Positions 1-10,859 of a stretch of 64,000 nt of DNA are shown here, in pieces. Both the position numbers and the translations under genes were made by a program. Below the pieces are notes generated by a model, which was not told the DNA's origin, made no database searches, and saw nothing but the letters and a program-made list of their open reading frames with translations. Every line of letters begins with the position of its first letter. Position 1 is the stretch's first letter. The DNA comes from Halichoerus grypus (Eukaryota > Chordata > Mammalia > Carnivora > Phocidae). The DNA lies in assembly GCF_964656455.1 (NCBI RefSeq), contig NC_135722.1, positions 111,544,234 through 111,608,233 of the forward strand, read 5' to 3'.

Positions 1-239
1 TGTTTTTGCACTTGTTTTTTACACCACTTTCTGACCTAGAAATCTTCATGTCAGAAAATACCCTTGGGGATCCTCGAAGAGTAAAGCACAAAGCCATCCC
101 TAAGCGATAGTACCAATCATCTAGACTGCCAAGGATTTTCAAGGAAACAGCAAGCCCGCTGAAGAAATGCTCACTCTAATACATGACCGGACGCACAAGG
201 AAATGATCAATCACGAATGAGAGTGAGCAGATGATATAA

Positions 240-800
240 TCCCTGGGGAGAGTCAGCAGAAGACACAACAGCAGTTTTTAAACTTAAACACTTGACATAA
301 TAGAACAACATGAAAGAGAATGTAAAATGGGCATGTATAAAATGTCGACAATATATAACAAATCAGACCCCAAGAAAATAAAAGACTAATTTTTTAAAGA
401 CAGAAAAATCTATAAATGAAAAATAAAATTTTGAAATAACTCAATGGGAGGGTTAAAATGCAGATTAATCATAGCATAATTGATGATAATACCCAGAGTG
501 CATAGACATAAGTAAATGAAAAATATGAATATTATTGAGTTCTGGAACAAGAAGATAGGAGCCCCAGAAGGAGAGAACACAGACAACAAGAGAGACACAA
601 TGTTTGAATAGATAATGGGTGATGATTTTCCAGAGATGGTGAATTCTCATGTTTATGAAGTACAACAATATTAGTGCAAACCAGAAAACTAAACCCCTTT
701 AAACATATGTTGAAATTGCAGAACATTAAAGACAAGGGGAGATATTTAAAATGAACCAAGATACGAGTGACTTGAATAAGTTCTAAAATAAAAATATATA
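240..800 (+). mobile_element. Ancient L1 (L1M) ORF1-region fragment
   Basis: The A-rich plus strand follows the order of the 3' half of an old mammalian L1 ORF1. A stretch like 'gaaaaatctataaatgaaaaat' precedes one resembling 'gatgattttccagagatgg', followed near 715-750 by 'ttgcagaacattaaagaca', which are known L1M landmarks. It is heavily decayed with no usable frame. The exact subfamily and the left boundary are uncertain, and the first 240 bases may belong to the same element. Confidence 0.5.
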
Positions 801-2530
801 CAATGGAAATGTACTCACAATGTATCTTGATACCTGTTACATAATGTGTAGCTTGTAAGCGCTGTGGTTTTTCTTTTACATAAAAGAAATTATTAATGTT
901 TTATACAAAGTCGGTGTTCCATTGCTGATAGGATCTCTTTAAATATGAATATGGACAAAAAGGCATTTGTATGTCGTAGTTTAGATGTCAGAGAGGACCT
1001 TAGTATCCATTACGACCTTTGAAAAAATAGTATCTATAACCATGAAGCAAAGACCTGGACTTTGATTAAGGGTTTGCAGTTTGGAAGCTGCTAGTAGCGG
1101 AAAAGCAAATGTAAAAACCACCTTTGCATTTGCTTCCCCTTCTTCATTTATGAATCAACATCTGCCCCAGTCTCTTGGATTTACGGTGGGTCTCTTCTTT
1201 GGAGGTCTGTTCTGCACGACAGAAACTACCCATTTTGTTTCCAAACCTCCCCTGGCTTGAAGTACTCAGCATCTGCTGATAACAAATTATTATCATGAAC
1301 ACTTTTTTTAGGGGGTGATCTTTGCAGGTTGTGGAGTTACTGGTAGATGTGCTGAAAGGCCCATATTTGTAACAGAATGTTTATCTCTAGGAAGACATTG
1401 CATTTTTTTTTCTAGACAGTTATGTTCCTTGTGTTACAAGAAGTAACTTCATAAGGCAATTCATCTTCACCTCCTAGAGAGTAAATCATAAAGAGAAAAC
1501 ATTTTGAGTCCATTCTTATTTTTCTCCCTCTTTTATAAAATATGCTAAATATAATTGGATCCAGTTGGATGAAATTACCATTTCTGATTGCTCTTTGTTT
1601 AAGAATCTTCTGGGACTTTCAGTACAGGGAGAAGGGTTCATCTATACGCCAAATTTCAGTTAAACTTTGGCGTCTAAAATTGGTGTGCTGTTCAAGACTC
1701 TTAAGCCTTTGGAATTGATTGAATCACATTTCTTACAGAAGGTCTGTTTGCAACAAGCATAGAGAAATGAATGTTACAGATTCCCAAACAACATAGATGA
1801 TTGCAGCATAATTGTTCCCTACCTAATTCAGGTAACTCAGCCAGGACAAGGAGAAGTGATGTTAACTGAGCTACTTACCCTTTACTGGGAGTTTCTTGAA
1901 AATATTTATATATATTTGGGCGACTAACAGTTTTGAATACCTACCTTGTAGCCGGACCTTTTCTACCTGTCATTCAAATGTAGTTTGCTCTTCAGAGTGG
2001 CCACTGGGCTGTTCGTAATGTCCAATTTATAAATGGCAATGCTGAAATTCAGCAGTGTTGGGGCAGTGACGCAGCGAGCGAGTTCTTGGGCTGGGAGGCT
2101 GCACACAGCCCCTACTCAGCAGCCCCCGCAGCTGGATACGTGGCGGCTCGTGCCCTTGGAGAGCACATGCATCATTTCTTCTCTGTCTTTTCATAGGGAC
2201 TTGAGACAGCACAGGTTGGCTCTGATCTACTGAAGCAAGAGTGCTGTCCTGTGCTCATTATATCAAGTTATACTCGGGGTGAGTGGACAAGACAGGAAGG
2301 AAGGTTACGAAGAGCATAATCAGTATGCTTTGCCTCTACCTTCTCTTTCTACTGAAATCATCATCTCTGAGGATCGAGCTTTATATTCCACTTCGTCTTT
2401 CACTAATTTATTAATTTATTGATTGATTCATTTCTGTTGACCTTATTTGATCATGTGCAGCAATAATGGAAACGGTGGCTGGATTTGTTATGGGCTTTAG
2501 CAGCTTCTATGTGGGAGACTCTTCTAAGTG
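801..2530. other. Unassigned non-coding stretch
   Basis: I see no recognisable repeat, gene or RNA here. Two overlapping opposite-strand frames of 61-66 codons near 2027-2233 have no recognisable protein and look like chance openings in a slightly GC-richer patch. Confidence 0.4.
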
Positions 2531-2534
2531 CCTC

Positions 2535-2695
2535 GTAGGTATTAAGTGACTTCATACTCAGCAAGCCTATGGGGTATGCACTTTTATAATCCCCATTTTA
2601 CTGATAAGAAAGAGAAAGAATACCACAGCAGAGAGGTTAAGTGACTTGCTAAAGATTACACGCTTAGGAGTTGACAGAAGGAAGGAAGACAGGAA
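2535..2695 (-). mobile_element. MIR SINE fragment
   Basis: The stretch 'ataatccccattttactga' followed by 'gagaggttaagtgacttgc' matches the reverse complement of the MIR core and right arm. Only the core-proximal portion is preserved. It is an ancient, inactive tRNA-derived SINE. Confidence 0.75.
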
Positions 2696-3460
2696 GGAGT
2701 AGAAGACTTCACGTTATCGCTTAACCAGATGAACAGGGAAGCTAGGTTTTGAAAAACTGCCAGTCTTTTTCACCAAAGGAAAATTATGAATGTACCAAAG
2801 CTAACTAATCTGTAGATGACTTACTAATTTTACCAAACAATCCAGAAGGTGAGTAGGACTCCGCAGAGGTTACAAAAAAGGAAGCTTTCTTTTATTCTTC
2901 ATTTCTGTCTGTCATGGGGATGAAGTCACTTCTGTGCAGTGATGTACCAGGTAGTGAAATGCAGATGTCATGGCGCGATCTGCATAGTTTTTTAAAGCAT
3001 CTTACGTGGTAGTCATCTGGAAGTGTATATTGCCAGAAGAAATTACAGTGTGGATAGGCACGTTAAGACTCACTGTCTACTCAAGACATGTTTCATCTTT
3101 AAATTCCAGTAGCTCTGGTTTGTAGCACAAAACCCTCGCACAAAATTGAGAAGAGATCTCTTCGTGGGAATTACCAACAAAAGCATCTTGGGAGTTATAA
3201 TAAGAATTAGAAGCGACATGTCTCTAAAGCTCTTTTTGAAATTCTTTTAGGCAGTTAAACTGTAACCAATAAAACTAGTTTTTATTGTTACTATGTTAAG
3301 CTCTTTTGGACAAGAATTTTGCAATGAATAGGTTGAGGGGTGGCGGGCAGTGGTGAGATGCACATCCCTCGGCACGGTGAGAATCCCAGGGGAAGGTTTT
3401 CTGCAGAACATCTTTTCTTGGAGGGACATTCAGGGCCAGACACTGTATTCCATTTTGCAG
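2696..3460. other. Unassigned non-coding stretch
   Basis: A purine-rich 'ggaaggaagacaggaagg' run sits near 2680-2698. No repeat family or gene was recognised in the rest. Confidence 0.4.
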
Positions 3461-3461
3461 A

Positions 3462-3560
3462 ATGCATTAATTTCTTTCAACAAATACTTATTTAACTCCT
3501 TTGATGTGCCAGGTGTCATATTTGGGAACCACAAACACCATGTTTCATTGAATCTAAAGT
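3462..3560 (-). mobile_element. L2 LINE 3'-end fragment
   Basis: 'ttcaacaaatacttattt' followed by 'gatgtgccaggtgtcat' is the reverse complement of the L2 3' terminus, where the '...gcctggcacatagtagg...aataaatatttgttgaa' motif lies. Only about 100 bases are recognisable. Confidence 0.6.
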
Positions 3561-4139
3561 TCTATCAGTTGTGTAGCCTGCCCTGATGTTTTCTATGCGT
3601 TGAAAAGAGAAGCAAAAAAATCCTATCGATTAAACTATACTTTAGATTTTTGTTTTGTATCTACTGAAACAGCTCTTTATACTTAATTAGATAGAGATTT
3701 GGGTTGTATGAGACTTTTATGCACATATGAAAAAAGGAAATCTAAACAAAATAAACTTGGTTAAAGTATTCCCCAAGTTCCTTCACATCCAGAAATGGAT
3801 TTTTCTGAGTCACTTTTCAACTCAGAATCTTCAATGCCCATGTTTTCCCACACGAACTTGTCCTCGGTGCCAAAAAGAACGATGGTGACACAGCATTTCC
3901 TTAAAGAACTCAAAGAGTCCATGATAGACCAAAAGCTGTTGGTGCTAGGCAATTAAAATGACTCTGCAATTATAGGGAGCTAGCCTGTTTTATTAACAGT
4001 TCCTAGTGTCCTGTGTGCTAGAGTTAGGGAAAATGAGAGAGAAGATGGGACAGGAAAGATTATAGGGCTAAGGACATCCTTTCTGGTCTGTCCAGAATTT
4101 ACAGGCTTTGAACTTTATTCTCTAGCTGATGTTAAAACA
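3561..4139. other. Unassigned non-coding stretch
   Basis: AT-rich with no recognised repeat. A 63-codon minus-strand frame at 3761-3952 has no recognisable protein. Confidence 0.4.
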
Positions 4140-4310
4140 CAGATAGGACTATGACAATCTTTTGCTTTATTTATATTATTTGATCCTCCCAGCAAACCTG
4201 TGTGGTAGTTTCTGTGATTTCCATCTGTAAATGAGGAAGCAGAGGTTTCAAAAACGTAAGGTAACTTCCCATTTTATGTTCCTCAAGCATCTGAACCAGA
4301 ACTTGAGCTC
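4140..4310 (-). mobile_element. MIR SINE fragment
   Basis: 'tgatcctcccagcaaacctg' and then 'tccatctgtaaatgaggaag' correspond to the reverse complement of the MIR core ('...ctcatctgtaaaatgggg...'). The right arm and core are readable to about 4310. Confidence 0.65.
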
Positions 4311-4329
4311 ATAGTTGACAGGTTATGTG

Positions 4330-4481
4330 AGCTCCTATTTGTGAGCTTGCTTGTTTGTTTTCGACCCTCCTTGTCTGTACTTCTTTCCCTCCGTGTGAAT
4401 GGCACCTCCCTGAGGACAGGGACCTAGCCTGTAAACAGTGACTGGGGACTCATGAGATGTTTGTTGAATGAATGAATCGAT
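4330..4481 (+). mobile_element. L2 LINE 3' end
   Basis: 'ctgaggacagggacctagcc' and the terminal 'tgtttgttgaatgaatgaat' are diagnostic of the sense L2 3' end. It lies directly beside the opposite-strand MIR, which is a common arrangement of unrelated ancient insertions. Confidence 0.7.
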
Positions 4482-4850
4482 GTTTCTTTTAGACAAAGTG
4501 ATTTCAGTGGGTTGGCCTTATCTCTAAAATTCTTTTCTCTCTGGGACTCACATGGTGTTGCTAGGTTCTGCTGCTAAAGTACCATGTTTTCCTCTTAGCT
4601 TTTTCAGAAACACTGCAATATTGGAGTTTTATGTTCCTGCAGTTCAGGTCATTTGATGAATTCTAAGAGCGTTGTGGTATACGCTTGAGCCCTAAAATAG
4701 TGCTTGTTAAATATTTTTAATAATCCTACAAACAAAAAATATTAATATAAACGATTTCTTTCTTTTTTTTTTTTACATTGTTTTGACAAAACACCCAGGG
4801 GGATTTGTCTTTTTTGTTTTTACTAAAATGGTGAGAGGAAAGTTACTTGA

Positions 4851-5030
4851 ATTTTTTTTTTTTTTTAAGATTTTATTTATTTATTCATGAGAGACAGAGA
4901 GAGAGAGATGCAGAGGGAGAAGCAGGCTCCCAAGGAGCAGAGAGCCCGATGCGGGACTCGATCCCAGGACCCTGGGATCATGACCTGAGCCGAAGGCAGA
5001 CGCTTAACCATCTGAGCCACCCAGGCGCCC
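4851..5030 (-). mobile_element. Can-SINE (tRNA-Lys-derived), complete
   Basis: A poly-T start, 'aagattttatttatttattc', a GA-rich block, and 'gagccacccaggcgccc' at the right edge show a complete Can-SINE in reverse orientation. It is flanked by a near-perfect target-site duplication, AGTTACTTGAATTTTT, at 4841-4856 and 5031-5046. The duplication shows L1-type target-primed integration. Confidence 0.95.
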
Positions 5031-5046
5031 AGTTACTTGAATTTTT

Positions 5047-5534
5047 ATATAAGTTAAATGGAAACAATTTTATAAAACTGAACTTCCCAAGACCAAAACT
5101 CTTTATATCTAGGAAAGTCTTAAGTACTTGAATGAAGTAATTCAAGTTAAAATCAAGAAAATGAGAAAGTCATGGTTAAGTGAAAATGGTCTGAAAGTTG
5201 CGTATTATTGATAATATATTGATAACTTTGATTTGGACTGAGTCATGCCTGGGCAAACCTTCAGAAGTCAGAGTCATCTAGTTGATTTTCATTACAATCT
5301 GTCTTCTAAAGATTGGATCAATTATTTTCAAATTGTTTTACAATCCCCCTTACACCCAGAGGGGCTTAGCAGCTATCTTCACTCCCTTCTCTTGCAAGAG
5401 TCAGAGACACTCTCACTAGAACATTATAGTGAGAGGTATTTACTAAAGGAAGGGTGTTGCACATTATGTGATGTAAACACAGAGAATATATTAGCAGCCT
5501 CTTGTTTAAACATATGTACCAGAGGATGAGGACC
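5047..5534. other. Unassigned non-coding stretch
   Basis: A 94-codon plus-strand frame at 5245-5529 has no recognisable domain, no Kozak-like start and no flanking splice pattern that I trust. I treat it as non-coding. Confidence 0.4.
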
Positions 5535-5650
5535 TGGTTTGCAAATCTGGCTATATATCAGAATCCCCTGGATTGTTTTTTAAAAATATAGAGTCCCGAA
5601 GAATTACGAAAGTCCAACTAAATCAGAATTACTAGGAGGATTGCCTAGGA
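5535..5650 (+). mobile_element. MER5A-like hAT-Charlie DNA transposon relic
   Basis: 'tatcagaatcccctggattg' and 'taaatcagaattactaggag' match two conserved blocks of MER5A, a short non-autonomous palindromic hAT element. It is old and lacks clear terminal repeats here. The Can-SINE at 5674 lies just downstream. Confidence 0.6.
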
Positions 5651-5673
5651 ATAACGTTAAAAAAATTCCCCAA

Positions 5674-5880
5674 GGGCGCCTGGGTGGCTCAGTTGGTTAA
5701 GCGACTGCCTTCGGCTCAGGTCATGATCCTGGAGTCCCTGGATCGAGTCCCGCATCGGGCTCACTGCTTGGCAGGGAGTCTGCTTCGTCCTCTGACCCTA
5801 TCCCCTCTCATGTGTTCTCTCTCTCTCTCATTCTCTCTCTCTCAAATAAATAAATAAAATCTTTAAAAAAAAAAAAAAAA
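5674..5880 (+). mobile_element. Can-SINE, complete
   Basis: The element runs from the GGGCGCCTGGGTGGCTCAG head through the CT-rich region to 'aaataaataaataaaatc' and a poly-A tail. The sequence AAAAAATTCCCCA is repeated on both sides (about 5660-5672 and 5881-5893). The poly-A of about 22 makes it length-unstable. Confidence 0.95.
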
Positions 5881-6089
5881 AAAAAATTCCCCAGAATTTT
5901 GGAATTCTATTGTTTCAGGTACTTTAGATTCACTATGAAAACCAGAGTTAGGAACTAAACCTAATTTAAATCAAGAAAACCATTACTATGTATTTATCCA
6001 AGAACAAAGCTATGAGATTTAAACATTCATTTTTCTACCTAGGATCCAATGATCAGATATTATCAGATAAGTTGGGAAATATTATATTT

Positions 6090-6195
6090 TAATTCAGTAA
6101 GTTCTCATCAAATACTACTATATACCAGGTACTATTGATATATTTTAGGAGAATAAATGATGTATCTATATGTTATGCTTGATACAATGTCAGGA
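6090..6195 (-). mobile_element. Possible L2 3'-end fragment
   Basis: 'ctactatataccaggtacta' resembles the reverse-complement L2 end ('...cctactatgtgccaggcact...'). It is degraded, and a MIR assignment cannot be excluded. Confidence 0.35.
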
Positions 6196-6789
6196 AAGTA
6201 ATGTAGTGTTTTATGAAAAAGAATGAGAAAAATGATCTTCCTAGTTTATTTCATAAATAAAAGTATGATGCAGTAATTTTAGATTTAAACTAGAGGACAA
6301 AAGAATTTTATTTCTATCTTCTTGACCTTCTTCCTGATTTGGATTATCTGTAATTTCAGAAAATATGGAGTAGTTTGTTCTTTAGATCACCCAAGATTTT
6401 ATGGGATAAAATTTCCCAAAGGGTAAAAATTTTCTTATTAAATAAGCTTATTATCACTTAGCTGGATTTCTTTTTCTGAATATTATGAGGTTTTGAAGAC
6501 TTTTTTGAAATTCTGCCTCCAGTGATGTAGTAGAATAGATTATCTTGGCAGTCATCCTATTACAAAATGACTAGATTCTGCATAATACAATTTGTGTTTC
6601 TGTGCTTGCAGGAAGTGAGGAGAGTAAGCCCCCAGCCTCTGTCTTTACACATACACAGGACCGAGGCTAGCGGAGCCGCAGAGCAGTGAGCTCTCGTGAA
6701 AGGCAGGATTCTTGAAATCAGGTTCAGGAGACCGCCTTGGACCTGAGACTCTTCAATTATCACTGGTCCCCTAGGTTCTCTACAAATTG
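6196..6789. other. Unassigned non-coding stretch
   Basis: No recognised repeat or gene. A locally GC-richer patch at 6600-6750 contains a 67-codon minus-strand frame with no recognisable protein. Confidence 0.4.
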
Positions 6790-7330
6790 GTGATCCTTGG
6801 TTGTGAGTGGGTATTTATTTAATTCATCTTACAGAAGAAAATAGCCATCATAAGTGGGAGTCAGCAGAAACCACATATGAGCTATAAATCCCCCAAAGAA
6901 TTTGTATAAGGATTAATGATAAGAATGGAAAATGACTCTGTATGAATTACGTCAAGAAATAAAGATGGAATCCTACAAGTGAACAAGCAAAAGAAATTGT
7001 CCAAGATGAGCAAGCATGTTGAAAAAAAACCCAACAAAAACAATACAACTTTCATAAATTAAAAAATATGTGTTGTTGGAGATAAAAAGATCAATGGATG
7101 AAAGTGTGGAAGACCGTGTCCGTCCTGAAGGAGAGTTGCTTGTATGGGAGAGAAGTGACCTGTGCCCTAGAAGGTAGGAAACCAAGAAGCCTCTCAGAAT
7201 GCAGAAGGAGAGTGTAATCTGTAAGAGAGGCTAGCAGATGGCGAGGCTGGATTGGAGAGACATTCTGAATATTCCAACCCCTTCCACAAGGAACGCAGAG
7301 AATAGATGAGGAAATTGCTGACAAATACTG
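6790..7330 (+). mobile_element. Possible ancient L1 ORF1-region relic
   Basis: The A-rich plus strand contains phrases resembling degraded L1M ORF1, such as 'aaaaatatgtgttgttggag'. It is followed after a gap by clear L1M ORF2 sequence on the same strand. I infer a shared origin, but similarity here is weak. Confidence 0.35.
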
Positions 7331-7534
7331 GCGGCATCTTCAGAACTGATTAGAGATGGAGGCACAGTGAAGCTACAGCATGTCTGTGACGATAAGTACG
7401 GAGAGGTCCACACACAGGGGTGAGGCGCTGGAGCCAGATTCGGACAGACTCCTTGAAAATGCTCTTGTAAACAGTGAGATAGTATTTGACCACATGCCGC
7501 TAGTCCTGGAAAAAAAGTATCAAAATTCAACATT

Positions 7535-7632
7535 CAATGTACGGTTTCTACTGAATGTGTATCGTTTTCGCACTGTCATAAAGTCCAACAAGTGTACGCA
7601 GAGCCATCATCAGTCAGGGACAGTCTGTACTA
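7535..7632 (+). mobile_element. Tigger-like (TcMar) DNA transposon end
   Basis: 'tacggtttctactgaatgtg', 'tatcgttttcgcactgtcat' and 'agtcagggacagtctgtac' follow, in order, the terminal region of a mammalian Tigger-type non-autonomous transposon that I recall. Only about 100 bases are readable and the family name is tentative. It sits inside a region otherwise attributable to an old L1. Confidence 0.45.
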
Positions 7633-7979
7633 GACTGGAAAATTTCCCTGGGAGGGTGGTCTGAGGTAGCAAAGGAGTGGGAGCAATATGGGATACATAC
7701 GTAGATAACCTTAAGTAACCATTCTCCTATAACAGTAATTCTAATCTGTGGGTTTAAAGGACAGAACTAAAATGCTCAACAGTATCATGTAAGCTGGGAG
7801 GGAGTTATCAGACTTAAAATTCTGAGTGATGTTGCTTGGGAGGGGTGATGCTGTAACTCTATGCTGTAAATTTTCAAAGGCAACTTGTACAAGAATATAT
7901 AAGCCTAGAAACAGAGTGTAGAACTCTACCAACCAGTGGAGGGAAAATAGAAAGAGGAAAATAGACAAAGAACTGGGGA

Positions 7980-8330
7980 AAAAGAAGCCTAGAAAAGGAA
8001 GCAGGGTAAATTCAAAGCAAAAAATAAGATGGTAAAAACAAGTCCCTATGTATCAGTTAAGATAATAAATTTAACTGACAAAATTCACCAAGGGGGGAAA
8101 TAACAGATTTATAAAATAGATTTTTCTTAATCCAGCTATTTTTCGTTTAATTGTGAGACATATCCAAAAATGTAAGGAAATGGAAGAACTGGGCATCAAG
8201 AGAGGAAAAAAGATATATCTGGCAAACACAAAGAGAAATATGGGTAGGTACACTAAATTGGAAGAAAAAAAATGCTTTAAAGGAAAAGCCATTAGTAGGG
8301 AGATAGAGGACCACTACAAAATTATGATGT
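7980..8330 (+). mobile_element. Ancient L1M ORF2 endonuclease-region fragment
   Basis: 'aaaaaagatatatctggcaa' and 'gataga(g)gaccactacaaa' match the plus-strand L1M ORF2 endonuclease region (the 'YHANxxQKKAG...HYIM' area). Many frameshifts and stops are present. It ends abruptly at about 8330, where the opposite-strand L1 begins. The L1M remnant at 13150-13930 may be the other end of the same element. Confidence 0.6.
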
Positions 8331-8394
8331 TGAGCATCTTTTCATGTGCCTGTTGGTCATCTGGATGTCTTGTTTGGAGAAATAGCTGTTCATG

Positions 8395-8593
8395 GGCGCC
8401 TGGGTGGCTCAGTTGGTTAAGCGACTGCCTTCGGCTCAGGTCATGATCCTGGAGTCCTGGGATCGAGTCCCACATCGGGCTCCCTGCTCGGCGGGGAGTC
8501 TGCTTCTCCCTCTGTCCCTCCCCCCTCTCATGCTCTATCTCATTCTCTCTCTCAAATAAATAAATAAAATCTTAAAAAAAAAAAAAAAAGAAA
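8395..8593 (+). mobile_element. Can-SINE, complete, inside L1 ORF2
   Basis: The full head-to-tail element starts at 'ggcgcctgggtggctcag' and ends in 'aaataaataaataaaatc' plus poly-A. A 16-bp target-site duplication, GAAATAGCTGTTCATG, is exact at 8379-8394 and 8594-8609. It lies antisense to the host L1 and closely resembles the copy at 5674. Confidence 0.96.
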
Positions 8594-10655
8594 GAAATAG
8601 CTGTTCATGTCTTCTACCCATTTTCTAATTGGATTATGTGGTTTTTGGAGGTTGAGTTTTGTAAGTTTTTTATTATTTTGGATACTAACCTTTTATAGGG
8701 TGTGTCATTTGCAAATATCTTCTCCCATTCAGTAGGCTGCCTTTCAGTTTTGTTGATTGTTTCCTTTGCTGTGCAGAAGCTTTTTATTTTGACGTAGTCT
8801 CAATAGCTCATTTTTGCTTTTGTTTTCCTTGCCTTAGGAGACATATCTAGAAAAAAATTGCTATGGCCGATGTCAGAGAGATTACTGCTTGTGTTTTCTT
8901 CTAGGATTTAATGGTTTCATGTCTCACATTTAGGTCTTCAATCCATTTTGATTTTATTTTGTGTATGGTGTGAGAAAGTGGTCCTGTTCCATTCTTTTTC
9001 ATGTAGCTGTCCAGTTTTCCCAACACCATTTGTTGAAGAGACTATCTTTTCCCCATTGGATATTCTTTCCTGCTTTGTTGAAGATTAGTTGACCATATAG
9101 TTGTGGTTTTATTTTTGGGTTTTCTATTCCATTCTATTGATCTGTGTGTCTATTTTTGTGCCAGTACCATACTGTTTTGGTTACTACAGCTTTGTAATAT
9201 AACTTGAAGTCTGGTGTTGTGATGCCTCCAGCTTTGCTTTTCTTTTTCATGATTGCTTTGGCTATTCATGGTCTTTTGTGGTTCCATACAAATGGTAGAA
9301 TTGTTTATTTTAGTTCTGTGAAAACTACTTTGGTATTTTGATAGGGATTGCATTAATGTAGAATGCTTTGGGTAATATAGACATTTTAACAATATTTGTT
9401 CTTCCAATACATGAGCATGGAATGTCTTTTCACTTTTTTGTGTCATCTTCAAATTCCTCCATCAGTGTTTTATATGTTTCAGAGTACTGGTCTTTCACTC
9501 TTTGGTTAGGTTTATTCCTAGGTATCTTATTGTTTTTGGTGCAACTGTGCAACTGTAAATGGGATTGTTTTTGTAATTTCTCCTTCTGCTGCTTCATTAT
9601 TGGTGTATAGAAATGAAACAGATTTCTGTACACTGATTTTTGTATCCTGCAACCTTACTGAATTCATTTATCAGTTCCAGCAGGATTTTGGTGGAGTCTT
9701 TAGGGTTATAGGATCATGTCTTCTGTAAATAGTGATATTTTGACTTCTTCCTTACTGATCTGGATGCCTTTGATTTTTTGTTGTTGTTGTCTGATTGCTG
9801 TGGCTAGGACTTTCAGTACTCTTTTGAATAAGAGTGGTGAGAGTGGACATCTCTGTCTCCTTCCTGACCTTGGGGGGAAAAGCTCTTAGTTTTTCACCAT
9901 GGAGGATGATGTCAGTGGTGGGTTTTTCATAGATGGCCCTTTATTATGTTGAGGTATGTTCCCTCTAAGCTTACTTTATTGAGGGTTTTTTTAATCATGA
10001 ATGGATGTTGTACTTTGTCAAATGCGTTTTCTGCATCTATTGAAATGATTTTATGGTTCTTATCCTTTGTCTTATTGATATGATGTACCACATTGATTGA
10101 TTTGTGAATATTGAACCACACTTGCATCCCAGGAATAAATCCCACTTGATCGTGGTGAATGATGTTTTTAATGTATTGTTGAATTCGGTTTGCTATTATT
10201 TTGTTGAGAATTTTTGCATCTGTGTTCATCAGGGATATTGGCCTGTAGTTCTCTTTTTTAGTGGGGTCTTTGTCTGGTTTGGTATCAGGGTAATGCTGGC
10301 CTCATAGAATGAATTTGGAAGTTTTCCTTCCTTTTCTATGCTTTGGAATAATTTTGGAATGGTTTGAGAAGAATAGGTATTAACTCTTCTTTAAATGTTT
10401 AAATTTGCCTGTGAAAACATTTGGCTCTGGACTTTTTTCTTGATAAGACTGGATAGAGGGTTATCAATTTTATTGATTTTTTTGAAGAACCAGTTCCTGG
10501 TTTCATTTATCTGTTCTATTGGTTTTTTTAGTTTCTCTCTCATTTATTTCTGCTCTAATCTTCATTATTTTCCTCCTTCTGCTGGCTTTATTTGTTGTTC
10601 TTTTTCTAGCTCCTATAGGTGTAAACTTAGGTTGTTTGAGATTTTTCTTGCTTCT

Positions 10656-10859
10656 TTTTTTTTTTTTTTTTTTTAAAGATTTTATTTATTTGACAGAGAG
10701 AGACACAGTGAGAGAGGGAACACAAGCGGGGGGAGTGGGAGAGGGAGAAACAGGCTTCCCGCGGAGCAGGGAGCCCGATGCGGGGCTCGATCCCAGGACC
10801 CTGGGATCATGACCTGAGCTGAAGGCAGGCGCTTAACGACTGAGCCACCCAGGTGCCCA
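10656..10859 (-). mobile_element. Can-SINE, complete, inside L1 ORF2
   Basis: Poly-T (about 19) precedes 'aaagattttatttatttgac', a GA-rich block, and the reverse-complement head 'gagccacccaggtgccc'. An exact 17-bp duplication, AGATTTTTCTTGCTTCT, lies at 10639-10655 and 10860-10876. It has the same orientation as the host L1 and splits the region between endonuclease and RT. Confidence 0.96.

Noticed and set aside
1130..1260. Pyrimidine-rich stretch that might be a DNA-transposon or LTR fragment.
   Set aside because: No family consensus could be matched from memory.
5674..5745. tRNA-like A/B box sequence at SINE heads, which could be read as tRNA genes.
   Set aside because: These are Can-SINE heads derived from tRNA-Lys. 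They are attached to SINE bodies and tails, occur many times, and do not keep a full cloverleaf.
9927..10229. Reverse-transcriptase domain that might suggest a functional retroelement or retron-like system.
   Set aside because: It is an L1 ORF2 RT segment with a mutated active-site motif, frame breaks, inserted SINEs and a missing C terminus.
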